From an uncultured Butyrivibrio sp. (lineage in GTDB: Bacteria > Bacillota > Clostridia > Lachnospirales > Lachnospiraceae), in NCBI GenBank assembly GCA_947168935.1, contig CAMVNV010000004.1, positions 1 to 58,302 on the forward strand: a stretch of DNA of 58,302 nt, given 5' to 3'. Made by a program: the position numbers and the translations under genes. Of this stretch, positions 28,664 to 37,848 are shown piece after piece. A model generated the notes under the pieces. It ran no database searches. It was given only the letters and a program-made list of their open reading frames with translations, and was not told the DNA's origin. Positions within the stretch are counted from its first letter, which is position 1, and every line of letters starts with the position of its first letter.

Positions 28664-29407
28664 TTAGTTGTCGTGGCCTACGGTGTGATCGTTGGTCTCG
28701 TCCCATTCGTCGAAGATGTCTACTCTGGAACTGGTAATGAGGTCATGGTAGAAATCTGAGTTATAAAAGGCTTTGATCTGGTCGTTGTCGCGGGCTGGGC
28801 CGCTGGGGATTGAGGTATAGATGCTAAGATTAATGCGGTCGAAATGAGCTAAAGCTATTTCGAAATCCTTCTTAAGCTGGTCAAAGGTCTGACCTTCCAT
28901 TCCGTACATGAGGTTTATCCAGGAGAAGTATTTGCTTATGTCTTCAGGGGTAGCTCCTGGTAAACCCTTTCTTAAGATATCTTCTCTCAGGTGTTCATCG
29001 AAGGTTTCTATTCCGCATCTATAGATTACTTTTATTCCGTACTGTTCAAAGAACTCTGTGTAATATTTATTAGATTCTCTAAAGAGGTAGTGACCTTCTA
29101 AGATTACAGTCTCTATTCCCTTATCTTTGCAGGTCTGTCTTATGTAGTTCATGGTTGTAAAGGGAAGTTCTGTATATGAGGCTGAGCAGGTTATGTCGAG
29201 CACAGTTGAACCTATCTCCTTACCTCTTACGCTTTCCAAGACTTTTTTATTAACAGCGTCGCACTTAAGGACTGAAGAAGACTTATCATCCTGATAGTCG
29301 CAGAAGGCGCACTTGCCCCAGGAACAGCCAAGGGATACGAGGAGGACTGTTTCTCTTTTGAGGGCGCTTTTATTATCGAATTGGTATCTTATAAGATCGT
29401 GTATCAT
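28664..29407 (-). CDS. Radical-SAM-like protein with CX4CX2C cluster motif
   Basis: Residues 23-38 read LVSLGCSWGKCAFCDY, so three cysteines (28, 33, 36) are arranged CX4CX2C rather than the canonical CX3CX2C. The protein continues with a TIM-barrel-like pattern: ITCSASYTELPF, VILEGHYLF, YRCGIETFDEHLR (a radical-SAM-type GIES/GIET strand) and GMEGQTFDQLKKDF. A 4Fe-4S cluster binding S-adenosylmethionine is likely. At 247 residues there is little room for an auxiliary domain. AGAGGA precedes the ATG. The substrate is unknown and no neighbour hints at one. Confidence 0.7.
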   Translation of the reverse strand: MIHDLIRYQFDNKSALKRETVLLVSLGCSWGKCAFCDYQDDKSSSVLKCDAVNKKVLESVRGKEIGSTVLDITCSASYTELPFTTMNYIRQTCKDKGIETVILEGHYLFRESNKYYTEFFEQYGIKVIYRCGIETFDEHLREDILRKGLPGATPEDISKYFSWINLMYGMEGQTFDQLKKDFEIALAHFDRINLSIYTSIPSGPARDNDQIKAFYNSDFYHDLITSSRVDIFDEWDETNDHTVGHDN

Positions 29408-29449
29408 ATATATTTCCTCTTTGGGTGTATTTCACATATATGATAGCAG

Positions 29450-29484
29450 AAAAAAATGGCCCTGCGTGATATACACGCAGAGCC
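29450..29484 (-). terminator. Terminator of the M13 peptidase gene
   Basis: On the minus strand GGCTCTGCGTG pairs with CACGCAGGGCC, followed by ATTTTTTT. Confidence 0.88.
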
Positions 29485-29499
29485 AAAATAAATCGAGGA

Positions 29500-31557
29500 T
29501 TATTTCCAGATACCTACACGGTCTTCAGGAGCTACGTACATTCCGTCGCCTTCCTGAATATCGAATGCTTCATAGAATGCATCCATACTGGAAACAACTG
29601 CATTTACTCTTGCACGTCCTGGTGAGTGAACGTCCATCATGAGGAGCATGCTTGCATACTCATAAGTCATCTTCTCAGCCCACATGTTAGCATAAGAAAT
29701 GAACATTTCCTGAAGGGCTTCCTTATCATGACCGACGATCTGTGTTACTGCATACATACCACCAAGGTCAGCGATGTTCTCTGTGATTGTAAGAGCACCG
29801 TCAACTGTTGAACCAGTCTCTACTGATGGGAATACATCATAGTAGTCGATGATCTTCTGGCACATCTCTGTGTATGTGATGTACTCATCTTCTGTCCACC
29901 ATGGATTGTAGTTACCATTAGCATCATACTGTGATCCTGATGAATCGAATGCGTGGCTGATCTCGTGACCAATTACAACACCAATAGCACCGAGGTTTGT
30001 AGCTTCAGAAGCGTCTGGATCATAGAAAGGCTTCTGCATGATACCTGCAAGGATTGAGATACCATTGTTTGAAGGATCATAGAATGCGTTAATTGTCTGA
30101 GGTGTAGCGATCCACTTTGTCTTATCAACTGGCTTTCCAAGAAGTGAAAGCTCATATGCTTTGTACATGTTGTGCATGTCAATTACGTTAGATGTAAGTG
30201 TACCGCCGTCCTTCTTGCTTGTGATAGGAGCTTCAAGGCTGAGGTAGTAGCTGAAATCATCAGGATATCCAACCTTGATCTGCATTGTATCAAGCTTAGC
30301 GATAGCAGCCTGCTTGGTTGTATCGCTCATCCATGTCTGTGAATTGATGATGTTCTTGTACTCAGCAATGATCTCGTGGATCATCTTTGTAACTTCTTCT
30401 TTAGCTTCCTTTGAGCAGTAGTTCTCTGTATAAAGAACACCATAGTTCCAGTTAAGAGAACCAGCTGTCTGGCTCATCCAGTAGTACTCGCTAGGTCTAG
30501 CCTCTGAGATACCGTTGAACTTATTGCTAAGTTCGATAGCAAGATCATAAGCTGTCTGAGTTGTTACAGATGCAAGATCTGCGCAAAGAACTGTTGCTGA
30601 ATAATCCTTAAGAGCCTGAAGGTTATCTGCTGTAAGGAGGCTACTACATGTTGCAAACTTCTCTTCATCAGGAACAAGATACATATCCTGTCCTGCAAAT
30701 CCTTCAGCCTGCATGTAGCTTGCCATGTCGATTCCAGGGAATGCAGCGATAAGATCTGCTTCTGAATAAACATTGTAAACCTTCTCAACATCATAATAAT
30801 CTGTTGTATCAAGCTCTGCAGATGCGATCTTTCTAGCGATAGCATCTGTATTCTCAACCATTCTTAAAGCATCTTCTTCTGTGAAGCCGTTTACTACGAG
30901 AAGGTTAGCAAGATACTGGTTGTAAAGCTGAATGTAAGGCTCGTAAGCTTCGTTTTCATAGTAGTCCTTGCCCATAAGTGAATCACCGGCAGAAACTGAT
31001 ACTACGTATCTTGTAGAATCAAGCTCATCCTGAGATACACCAAACATAGGAAGGATTGAACCATAACCTGTGTCAACGCTAAGGCTCATTACAGCAGTAA
31101 CATACTCTGTAAGGTCACTTGCATTAACGATAGCATCCATGTATTTCTGGAACTCACCAAGTCCATCAGCATTTCTAGCCTCTGTATCGCTGTAAAGAGC
31201 GTACAGATCGTGAAGCTTCTGTTCCGGTGTTCCCTTTCCATAATTGTCCTTGGAATTGATTTCTTTGAAGATCTCTTCCATCTGAACATCCTGTTCATCT
31301 GAAAGTTCTCCGAACCATGACCACTGAGCATCTGTTGCAGGGATCTCATGTGTAGCAAATGTTGTAGCGTTTGCAACATCATAGAAGTTATCCTTGTAGC
31401 TTGTGCCAGTAGCCTGAGACAGAGTTTCGAGCTGAGTCTCAATGCTGGTTGTTGCAACTTCGTCAGCGAAAGCTGTAATTGATGCCTGAGGTACAATTAC
31501 CATAGAAGCTGCGATCATCACTGATAAAAGTGATTTAGATTTAGATAATCTGAGCAT
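29500..31557 (-). CDS. pepO: Secreted M13-family zinc metallopeptidase (PepO/neprilysin-like)
   Basis: A Sec signal peptide covers residues 1-31 (basic start, hydrophobic core, ITAFA before DEV). The catalytic zinc motif HEISH is at 531-535, the third ligand lies in ENIADLGG and NAFYDP is the usual upstream motif of the family. Length (685) is normal. It should cleave oligopeptides outside the membrane. AAAGGA lies 9 bases before the ATG, and a small inverted repeat, TAACAC/GTGTTA (31586-31603), is in the leader. Monocistronic with its own terminator. Many M13 relatives in gut bacteria are cytoplasmic; this one is exported, but I see no anchor. Confidence 0.93.
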   Translation of the reverse strand: MLRLSKSKSLLSVMIAASMVIVPQASITAFADEVATTSIETQLETLSQATGTSYKDNFYDVANATTFATHEIPATDAQWSWFGELSDEQDVQMEEIFKEINSKDNYGKGTPEQKLHDLYALYSDTEARNADGLGEFQKYMDAIVNASDLTEYVTAVMSLSVDTGYGSILPMFGVSQDELDSTRYVVSVSAGDSLMGKDYYENEAYEPYIQLYNQYLANLLVVNGFTEEDALRMVENTDAIARKIASAELDTTDYYDVEKVYNVYSEADLIAAFPGIDMASYMQAEGFAGQDMYLVPDEEKFATCSSLLTADNLQALKDYSATVLCADLASVTTQTAYDLAIELSNKFNGISEARPSEYYWMSQTAGSLNWNYGVLYTENYCSKEAKEEVTKMIHEIIAEYKNIINSQTWMSDTTKQAAIAKLDTMQIKVGYPDDFSYYLSLEAPITSKKDGGTLTSNVIDMHNMYKAYELSLLGKPVDKTKWIATPQTINAFYDPSNNGISILAGIMQKPFYDPDASEATNLGAIGVVIGHEISHAFDSSGSQYDANGNYNPWWTEDEYITYTEMCQKIIDYYDVFPSVETGSTVDGALTITENIADLGGMYAVTQIVGHDKEALQEMFISYANMWAEKMTYEYASMLLMMDVHSPGRARVNAVVSSMDAFYEAFDIQEGDGMYVAPEDRVGIWK

Positions 31558-31600
31558 ATATCTTTGTCCTTTCTAAATAATGTCATAACACCTAAAAGTG

Positions 31601-31801
31601 TTAAGTGATAATAGCTACTAATACAGTGTAGCAAAGTGTAAAAATGCTTGCAAGCAGTGTAATAAAAGATAATATAATTTTAAAGATTTTAATTATATTT
31701 TTAATATATTTACTCTTTTTTTGTCTCATCCAAGGCATAAAAATCCATCTAATGAACATCTGTAAGCTTATACTAGCTTCACCCTTATTTTTTCCCTTCA
31801 T
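31601..31801 (-). CDS. Possible small membrane protein (66 residues)
   Basis: The ORF begins with a basic, Trp-containing N-terminus and ends in a 28-residue hydrophobic helix (IILSFITLLASIFTLCYTVLV). It lies upstream of the M13 peptidase gene. No convincing ribosome site precedes the ATG and the region is AT-rich, so chance is quite possible. The rest of the 330-base gap between the peptidase and GGDEF genes holds their divergent promoters. Confidence 0.25.
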   Translation of the reverse strand: MKGKNKGEASISLQMFIRWIFMPWMRQKKSKYIKNIIKIFKIILSFITLLASIFTLCYTVLVAIIT

Positions 31802-31832
31802 AATGTCGATATACTTTGATGATGATTGAGTT

Positions 31833-31862
31833 TTGTAACATCACATACCAGTCATATATAAT
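31833..31862 (+). promoter_or_regulatory. Sigma-A promoter of the GGDEF gene
   Basis: TTGTAA (31833-31838), 18 bases, TATAAT (31857-31862), with transcription start about 20 bases before the ATG at 31888. Confidence 0.65.
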
Positions 31863-31887
31863 CTGGAAATCTTAAAGGACATAGCAA

Positions 31888-33573
31888 ATGAGAATTTGGA
31901 AAAAAGACATTTCCATTTCCATGTCAAGGTTCTTTGCATGCTGCATCTTGATAGCATGTCTTTTTGCTATGCCATTTGTTCAGCAACATTCTAATAAGTA
32001 TATAAATGCTCATGCTGAAGATTATACTGATGCGATCACTCCTTTTAATATCCTGTGTATCTGTTCTTACAACTATTCCTATCAGACTGTCCCCCAGCAT
32101 ATAGAGGGGCTGGAAAAGGGGCTTGGTAATCTTTCTTATGAGATCACCTATGAGAACATGGATACCAAGCGCTATTATGAGGCTGAAGATATCGAGAAAT
32201 TCCATGACTATCTTGTTTACAAGATGGAAAAGATAAATATAACTTATGATCTTATCATTCTTATTGATGATTCTGCTCTTCGCTTTGGTATTAACTACAG
32301 AGACGAGCTTTTTGGAGATACTCCTATTGTATTTATGGGTATCAATTCTATTTCTGATGCTACTACATCTTCTGCTCTTCCTAATGTTACGGGTATCGCT
32401 GAAACCCTGGATTTTGAAGCCAATTATGATCTTATGAGATCTCTTTTCCCGGAAAGAGATGAGATCGTGGTACTGTGCGATGCAAGTAATACTAGTACGG
32501 GCGAATACGTGGAATTCCTTAAGTTCACAGATAATCATCCTGATCTAAACTATTCTGTTCTGAATGCTTCGTATTACACGCAGAAGGGTTTGAAGAGAGC
32601 CTTAAATGAGCTTGACGACAACAAGATCATCTACTATCTTGACTTCTCTCAGGATGGTGATGGGAACCTTTATACTATCAAGTCCGCAGCTGCTTTTATC
32701 AATGAAAATACTAATCACGTTCCTATCATCAAGCTTACCATGGCTAATTGCACGGATAACATTTTAGGCGGTATATCTTATTCGTATACTGCTGCGGGAG
32801 AAGTTGCGGGTAATATGGCCGCTAAGATCTTAAACGGTGTTGATGCCGATAATATCCCGCTTGTAACTGAGACTATAACTGAGAGCTATTTTTACCAGGA
32901 TGCACTGGATGAATTTGGCATCTCATCTGCAAAGCTTCCTCTTGACACTACTATCGCCGATGAGCATTTCAATCTGATACGCTACTATGAGGAAAATGCT
33001 CTGATCCTGAACCTGATATTACTTATTATCGTACTTTTATTCGTAATAATAGCTATCCAGGCAAGCTCCAACAGGCAGCATGAACGTATGCTCAACAACG
33101 ACTACCTGACTCAGATTCCGAACCGTCACTATATCAATCAGAAGGTTCATCAGCTTAACAGCACATATACTCCTTATGGACTTTGCATGATCGACGTTGA
33201 CCACTTCAAGTACATCAACGATACCTATGGACATCTTATGGGAGATGCTGTGTTAAAAGAGGTTGGAAGCAGGTTCAGTAGTATCGCAACTAAAAACATC
33301 ACCTTCGCAAGAATCGGAGGTGATGAGTTTATGATGCTTATAACCGGTCATGAAATAGATAATGCCGACGCGATATGCCAGAAGATACGCAAGGTTTTTG
33401 AATTCCCGCTTACTATCGACGGACAAAAGATACAGATAACTCTTAGTATGGGATGCGCTCTGTATCCTTCTGATATCAATGATCCTGCACAGATTATGGC
33501 TCTTGCAGATCAGGCTCTTTACTATGTCAAAGAAAATGGAAGAGACGGTTACAAGTTATTCAGCGACCTTTAA
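31888..33573 (+). CDS. Membrane diguanylate cyclase with an extracytoplasmic binding-protein-like sensor
   Basis: After a signal anchor (residues 10-32), residues 50-345 resemble the ABC_sub_bind type of periplasmic binding fold (NILCICSYNYSYQTVPQHIEG, LIILIDDSALRFG, DTPIVFMGIN). A transmembrane helix follows at about 372-392, then a GGDEF domain with NDYLTQIPNR, DVDHFKYINDTYGH and intact ARIGGDEF. The RxxD inhibitory site is not seen in front of GGDEF. It should make c-di-GMP in response to an external ligand. AAAGGA precedes the ATG. It is tail-to-tail with the lipoprotein gene, overlapping by 18 bases. Confidence 0.92.
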   Translation: MRIWKKDISISMSRFFACCILIACLFAMPFVQQHSNKYINAHAEDYTDAITPFNILCICSYNYSYQTVPQHIEGLEKGLGNLSYEITYENMDTKRYYEAEDIEKFHDYLVYKMEKINITYDLIILIDDSALRFGINYRDELFGDTPIVFMGINSISDATTSSALPNVTGIAETLDFEANYDLMRSLFPERDEIVVLCDASNTSTGEYVEFLKFTDNHPDLNYSVLNASYYTQKGLKRALNELDDNKIIYYLDFSQDGDGNLYTIKSAAAFINENTNHVPIIKLTMANCTDNILGGISYSYTAAGEVAGNMAAKILNGVDADNIPLVTETITESYFYQDALDEFGISSAKLPLDTTIADEHFNLIRYYEENALILNLILLIIVLLFVIIAIQASSNRQHERMLNNDYLTQIPNRHYINQKVHQLNSTYTPYGLCMIDVDHFKYINDTYGHLMGDAVLKEVGSRFSSIATKNITFARIGGDEFMMLITGHEIDNADAICQKIRKVFEFPLTIDGQKIQITLSMGCALYPSDINDPAQIMALADQALYYVKENGRDGYKLFSDL

Positions 33574-34746
33574 ACTTCCATCATCAGATATTACGTAGGT
33601 TCCATAAGTATCTACGAGCTGTTCTATAGCATTTTCCTTTGTAATTGCAACAGGCTCAAGAAGGAAGGCTGGTACTACTATCTTTCCATTATCATAGGTC
33701 GTAGTATCATATACGCATGTATAGCCAAGATTCCATCCATCTGCCAGTTCCTGGGACATCTCCTGTCCGTGATAAAGAGAATCCACCAGTTTAACTGTAA
33801 CATAGGCTTCATAAGACAGGTTTTTGTATACGTCCATTGACTGGCTGCCATTCATGAGTCTTTTAAGATTTTCTTCGTCGCAGTCCTGTCCTGTTATAAC
33901 GACACTATTTTTTTCCTGATAATTATTGGATATGGCATCCTGAACGCCAAGGGATGTGGAATCATTGGAGCACACTACTGCATCAAGAGTATTTGTGCCT
34001 GAATAATAGGAGCCTATGAGTATCTCAAATCTTGTATGAGCAGATTCTGTGGACCACTGGGGAGTTGAAACTGAGTAAAAGTCGTACTGCCCCGAAGGAA
34101 TCTTTAGATTACCTTTTTCTATATAAGGGCTAAGTACATCCATTGCTCCGTCAAAAAAGTATCTGGCGTTGTTATCAACGGAATCTCCTGCTGTGAATTC
34201 TATGTTGTAGGACTTTCGGCCTGCATTTTTAAGATCAAGAGCTTCTTCAACATACTCTCCCTGAAGTCTTCCAACCTGATAATTGTCAAAAGAAACATAG
34301 GCGCTTACATACTCTGTATTACAGATAAGTCTGTCGTAGGCAACAATGGGGATTCCTGCATAATAAGCCCTTTCGATAACTTTGGTAAGGGACAGCCCAT
34401 CAACAGCGCCAATGACTAGAATGTCAACGCCGCTGTCTATCATCTCATCTATTATATCGATCTGGGTGTCTATCATGTTGCCTGCAAACTGAAGGTCAAC
34501 TTCATATCCCATCTCCTCAAAAAGGTTTTTGAGATACTGGCCGTCACGGTTCCACCTTTCAAGGTACTGTGATGGCATACTAAGTCCAATCAGATCTTTG
34601 CCGTCGTCAGAATGGGTATCAACGATCTGTTCATTCTCTGCTTCCTTGGTTTTGTTTTGGGCGGCATTGGTGCAGGCTGATAAGAAAAGAGCTGCTGTTA
34701 TGGGTGCTATGAGAAGTCTTTTATAACGCAGATTTTTAATAGCCAT
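33556..34746 (-). CDS. Sugar-binding lipoprotein (ChvE/XylF-type), orphan
   Basis: The lipobox LSAC with Cys25 follows a basic, hydrophobic signal. The mature protein has the periplasmic binding protein fold for sugars: IGLSMPSQYLERWNRD, a VDILVIGAVDG strand, GIPIVAYDRL, and CSNDSTSLGVQDAI. The family feeds ABC sugar transporters, such as xylose or multiple-sugar systems, but no permease or ATPase gene is next to it. Its 3' end overlaps the GGDEF gene. The ribosome site AAAGGA is buried in the arm of a hairpin (34746-34818), so expression may be controlled at translation. An accessory sensing role is possible. Confidence 0.88.
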   Translation of the reverse strand: MAIKNLRYKRLLIAPITAALFLSACTNAAQNKTKEAENEQIVDTHSDDGKDLIGLSMPSQYLERWNRDGQYLKNLFEEMGYEVDLQFAGNMIDTQIDIIDEMIDSGVDILVIGAVDGLSLTKVIERAYYAGIPIVAYDRLICNTEYVSAYVSFDNYQVGRLQGEYVEEALDLKNAGRKSYNIEFTAGDSVDNNARYFFDGAMDVLSPYIEKGNLKIPSGQYDFYSVSTPQWSTESAHTRFEILIGSYYSGTNTLDAVVCSNDSTSLGVQDAISNNYQEKNSVVITGQDCDEENLKRLMNGSQSMDVYKNLSYEAYVTVKLVDSLYHGQEMSQELADGWNLGYTCVYDTTTYDNGKIVVPAFLLEPVAITKENAIEQLVDTYGTYVISDDGSLKVAE

Positions 34747-34818
34747 AAAAAGGTCATCCTTTCCTTAGTTGGTGATAAACTACCACTATGGATATCGGAT
34801 GACCTTTACTTTTTCTAT
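34746..34818 (-). terminator. Terminator hairpin that also masks the ribosome site of the next gene
   Basis: AAAGGTCATCC pairs with GGATGACCTTT on the minus strand across a loop of about 40 bases, followed by TTTTTATG. It ends the surface-protein transcript. The distal arm contains the AAAGGA site of the lipoprotein gene and the T-run abuts its ATG. Confidence 0.7.
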
Positions 34819-34840
34819 AGACTCTATATTATGAGCTTAT

Positions 34841-37453
34841 TTATTTGTTGTTTAAGTTGTCGTTGTACTCGTTAACTCTGTCAGCGTACTTCTTTGCTCC
34901 TGTAAGTGCTGCGATGATAAGTAACCACCACCACCAGAAGTTATTTTCATTATCTTTATTTTCTGTATATGGTGTTGCAGCCTTTGATGCTTCATCATCT
35001 TCTATAGCCTTGGATGCTCTGGGAACTGCCTGGTCTGAAATTTCTGCGGCTGTGTTATCTTCCTTAGGCTGCACCGGAACATTCTGTAATGTATCTATTT
35101 CGGATACAAGTGCTACTTCACCATCACCTATTGATACAGGATCTGTATTACCAAATGTCTGAACTGCTGCTCCGTCTCCTGTGAGGATCATTGGTGTTAC
35201 TATTCCGGTATTCTGGGTAGCGCCGGTATTTGGAAGAACTTCAAGGTCTATGATTCCTGCATTTGATGCTACTAAATCCTGGGCTGTTATTTCTTCGAAT
35301 GCACTCTGGATCGAATCTACTTCGGATACAAGGGCTACTTCGCTATCTTCAATTGTAACTGTATCTGTAAGAACAGCTACTTCTGTAGAAGCTATAGGAT
35401 CTGCCTGTGCTACTTCTTCTGTAGGAGCTGTAGGATCTGCCTGTGCTACTTCTTCTGTAGGAGCTGTAGGATCTGCCTGTGTTACTTCTTCTTCAGGAGC
35501 TGCAGAAGCTGCAGGTACTTCTCCAACTGCTGGTTCTACTTCGTCTGCAGGCTGTTCATCTTCGCCTTCATATGCTACGTTTGCTTCTCCGTCTTCTACA
35601 CCAAGGTTCTGTCCTATCTCATCAAGTTTGGTGTTAAGAGCATCTAATGTAGCTGTTGCATTTTCTACCTGAGCGTTAGCTGTTGCAAGTAATGCATCGA
35701 GATATTCAACTGCCTGCTGAACTGTCATTGTATTAAGAAGATCTGCCTGCTCCTGAGTTACTGTAATTCCAAGATATGTAGCTACGTCGCTTACTCCGAG
35801 AGCGTCAACTGCTTTAAGTACAGGATTTCCATGCTTATTCTTAAGTGTTCCTATTGCATCACCGAGTTTTTCAACTTCTCCCTGAGCATCTTCTACAGCT
35901 TCTTTGGTATCAGATACTACTGAAGTAAGTGCCACGTACTGCTGGTAGGTAGCATCTGCATTTTCAAGGAAGGTGTCAAGGTCGGGTGCGTTTGATATGT
36001 CAATTGTGTACTCGCCGCCGTGAACCTTGCTGTTAGCGTTCTGAACTACTTCTGTAACAGGTGTGCCGTCTGCAAGTTCATATGTTCCGTTTTCTGTCTT
36101 AACGATATCGCCATTAGCTATTGCTGCATCGAGTTCTTCTTTTACCATGAAGGTCTTATTATTGTCTTCATCTGTATATACGAATACTGCGAAATCGCCT
36201 TTGTTTGCCTTTGATGTAAGTTCGTTTCTTGTAAATGTCACGCCTTCGTAATACTCGAACAGGTAGTCATTGGCCAGGATCTCATCAAGTTCTTTTTCAA
36301 AAACTACGATCTGTGCGCTGCTTCCGAGATTTCCATAACGGTTACTTGAGAGCTTTTTGTCAACACGGTCGTAATTGAAATATCTTGTTACCTGATCGCC
36401 ATTTGAATCTGTGTAGGTAAAAGTATAGTAATTGCAATCCTGTGTATCGAATCCATCCGGTCTATCGATAACTACTGAATTTGGATCTATCTCTTCGCCT
36501 TCCATCTGAGGGATGATGTAGTTAACAACGAGGAGTTTCATGTATGCTCTCTGGGATTCCCAGTTGTTCTTAAGCTGTGCATTATTCAGAGTTTCTGCTG
36601 CCTTCTGCTCGTATTCAAGTTTCTCCTGTGCATCTACTAATGCGCTTTCGATTTCTGCAACTTCCTGCTGTGCAAGTTCAAGCTGCTCGGCTACTTCGTC
36701 TATATTGTCTTCTGCATTCTGGATTGCGGTTTCGTATTTTTGTTCTGCATCTAAGAGTTTTTGCTTAGCATCAGTATACTTTTCTGTCATTTCTTCTATG
36801 TGCTGCTGCTGAAGTTCTACTGTTTCCTGAGTCTGTACTACAAGTTCCTGAAGTTCTGAATAAGTCTCAATTGCTTCATCCGGATCTTCTGTATTTTCTA
36901 TTGTCTGGATGAGCTCTTCTGCCTTTTCTTCAGTGTCTTCTACGAGACCTGTCATGTTGTCTGCTGTAGTTACTATGTCATCTACTGCTTCTACTGCCTG
37001 TGTTGCTGTTTCCTGTACGATCTCGCTTTGCTCTACTGCAACTTCTACTTCAGCTACAACTTCTTCTATTGCAGAGGTTGTTTCCTGGATGTCTTCTACG
37101 ATCTGATCGTTAGATGCTTCTTCGACTTCGGCTGCAAGAGCTTCTATATAAGGCTCTGCGATTGTTCCGCCATCTTCTGCATCTACTGTTTCAGTAAGTT
37201 CTGTCATCATTGCATCAGCATTTGATACTGCATCGTCGATAGCTGAAACTGTTTCCTGCGCCTGCTGCTCTACCTGCTGTCCTGCTTCCTGAACTTCTGT
37301 AGGTGCTGCCGGAGCTGCTTCTTCAATATTTTCGCTTGGGGTGTTTTCTAAAGCTGCTTCGTCACCTTCAGCAAAGGCTACCATTGAAGAATTCATAGCC
37401 ATCATAGCTGAGATGCCGATTGTAATTGCGTTAATGATCTTATCTTTTTTCAT
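34841..37453 (-). CDS. Coiled-coil surface protein with internal LPNTG and C-terminal membrane anchor
   Basis: I place the start at ATG 37453 (AAAGGAG 7 bases upstream), 15 codons inside the longest ORF. A signal peptide (MKKDKIINAITIGIS to VAFA) leads into long Glu/Gln/Ala/Val-rich coiled coils (about 25-310), a globular part (about 310-460), more coiled coil, a Pro/Thr/Ala region with a 12-residue repeat, LPNTG about 140 residues before the end, and a final helix NFWWWWLLIIAALTGAKK. The sortase-like motif is thus not next to the C-terminal hydrophobic segment. Probably a wall-spanning, membrane-anchored protein. The PilZ gene lies 83 bases upstream, same strand. Confidence 0.82.
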   Translation of the reverse strand: MKKDKIINAITIGISAMMAMNSSMVAFAEGDEAALENTPSENIEEAAPAAPTEVQEAGQQVEQQAQETVSAIDDAVSNADAMMTELTETVDAEDGGTIAEPYIEALAAEVEEASNDQIVEDIQETTSAIEEVVAEVEVAVEQSEIVQETATQAVEAVDDIVTTADNMTGLVEDTEEKAEELIQTIENTEDPDEAIETYSELQELVVQTQETVELQQQHIEEMTEKYTDAKQKLLDAEQKYETAIQNAEDNIDEVAEQLELAQQEVAEIESALVDAQEKLEYEQKAAETLNNAQLKNNWESQRAYMKLLVVNYIIPQMEGEEIDPNSVVIDRPDGFDTQDCNYYTFTYTDSNGDQVTRYFNYDRVDKKLSSNRYGNLGSSAQIVVFEKELDEILANDYLFEYYEGVTFTRNELTSKANKGDFAVFVYTDEDNNKTFMVKEELDAAIANGDIVKTENGTYELADGTPVTEVVQNANSKVHGGEYTIDISNAPDLDTFLENADATYQQYVALTSVVSDTKEAVEDAQGEVEKLGDAIGTLKNKHGNPVLKAVDALGVSDVATYLGITVTQEQADLLNTMTVQQAVEYLDALLATANAQVENATATLDALNTKLDEIGQNLGVEDGEANVAYEGEDEQPADEVEPAVGEVPAASAAPEEEVTQADPTAPTEEVAQADPTAPTEEVAQADPIASTEVAVLTDTVTIEDSEVALVSEVDSIQSAFEEITAQDLVASNAGIIDLEVLPNTGATQNTGIVTPMILTGDGAAVQTFGNTDPVSIGDGEVALVSEIDTLQNVPVQPKEDNTAAEISDQAVPRASKAIEDDEASKAATPYTENKDNENNFWWWWLLIIAALTGAKKYADRVNEYNDNLNNK
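35385..35492 (-). repeat. Three tandem 36-base repeats in the surface-protein gene
   Basis: Three in-frame copies encode EEVAQADPTAPT with slight variation; the last two differ by one base over most of their length. Such repeats change number by slippage and would alter the wall-spanning length. Confidence 0.85.
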
Positions 37454-37479
37454 ACCGTGTCTCCTTTCATAATCAGCGA

Positions 37480-37502
37480 CATAATGAACTTTCGTCATTA
37501 TG
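37480..37502. promoter_or_regulatory. Inverted repeat upstream of the surface-protein gene
   Basis: CATAATGA, 7 bases, TCATTATG: perfect 8-base arms between the PilZ stop and the surface-protein ribosome site. It may be an operator or a leader hairpin. Confidence 0.5.
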
Positions 37503-37536
37503 AAAAGAATATTTGTTACTAAACCGATCTGGTGAG

Positions 37537-37848
37537 TTACGTTGTTATATGTTCAAACAAGTACTGGAGGACTTCCTGTGTGAATTTCCTGGCTGTGAAG
37601 GCTATGAGTTTTTGGTCATTATCAGCAGGATCTTCTCTTACAGCGTCCGCATACATGATGAGGGTTTCTGCTACTATGATCACGCTTTGTCCAAGTAGTG
37701 AAGGAGTATCTTTAGGAACACATATCGCTATACCAAGGGGAGAGATGTTTTTAGTTGTTCCTACGAACTTTTCAGCTGAATCCGGAAGAACTATTACACT
37801 TTTACTCTGATAATCTACTCTGTTTAGCTGCCTGCGCTCTTTTATCAT
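37537..37848 (-). CDS. PilZ-domain c-di-GMP receptor
   Basis: The 103-residue protein has the two PilZ signatures: RQLNR (RxxxR) at the start and NISPLG (NxSxxG) about 28 residues later, followed by a beta-barrel pattern. PilZ proteins bind c-di-GMP and switch partners in motility, exopolysaccharide or pilus function. AAGGAGG lies 9 bases before the ATG. It is a stand-alone domain upstream of the surface-protein gene and may be co-transcribed with it. Together with the EAL and GGDEF proteins of this window it completes a c-di-GMP circuit. Confidence 0.8.
   Translation of the reverse strand: MIKERRQLNRVDYQSKSVIVLPDSAEKFVGTTKNISPLGIAICVPKDTPSLLGQSVIIVAETLIMYADAVREDPADNDQKLIAFTARKFTQEVLQYLFEHITT

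Noticed and set aside
34787-34800. Sigma-28-type -10 (CCGATAT) before the lipoprotein gene
   Set aside because: It lacks the GC at its start and a -35 box, and it lies in the loop of the terminator hairpin.
35385-35492. CRISPR-like array
   Set aside because: The 36-base repeats are contiguous with no spacers and encode an in-frame 12-residue repeat.
37453-37498. Longer N-terminus for the coiled-coil surface protein
   Set aside because: AAAGGAG and a clean signal peptide point to ATG 37453; the extra 15 codons span an inverted repeat.
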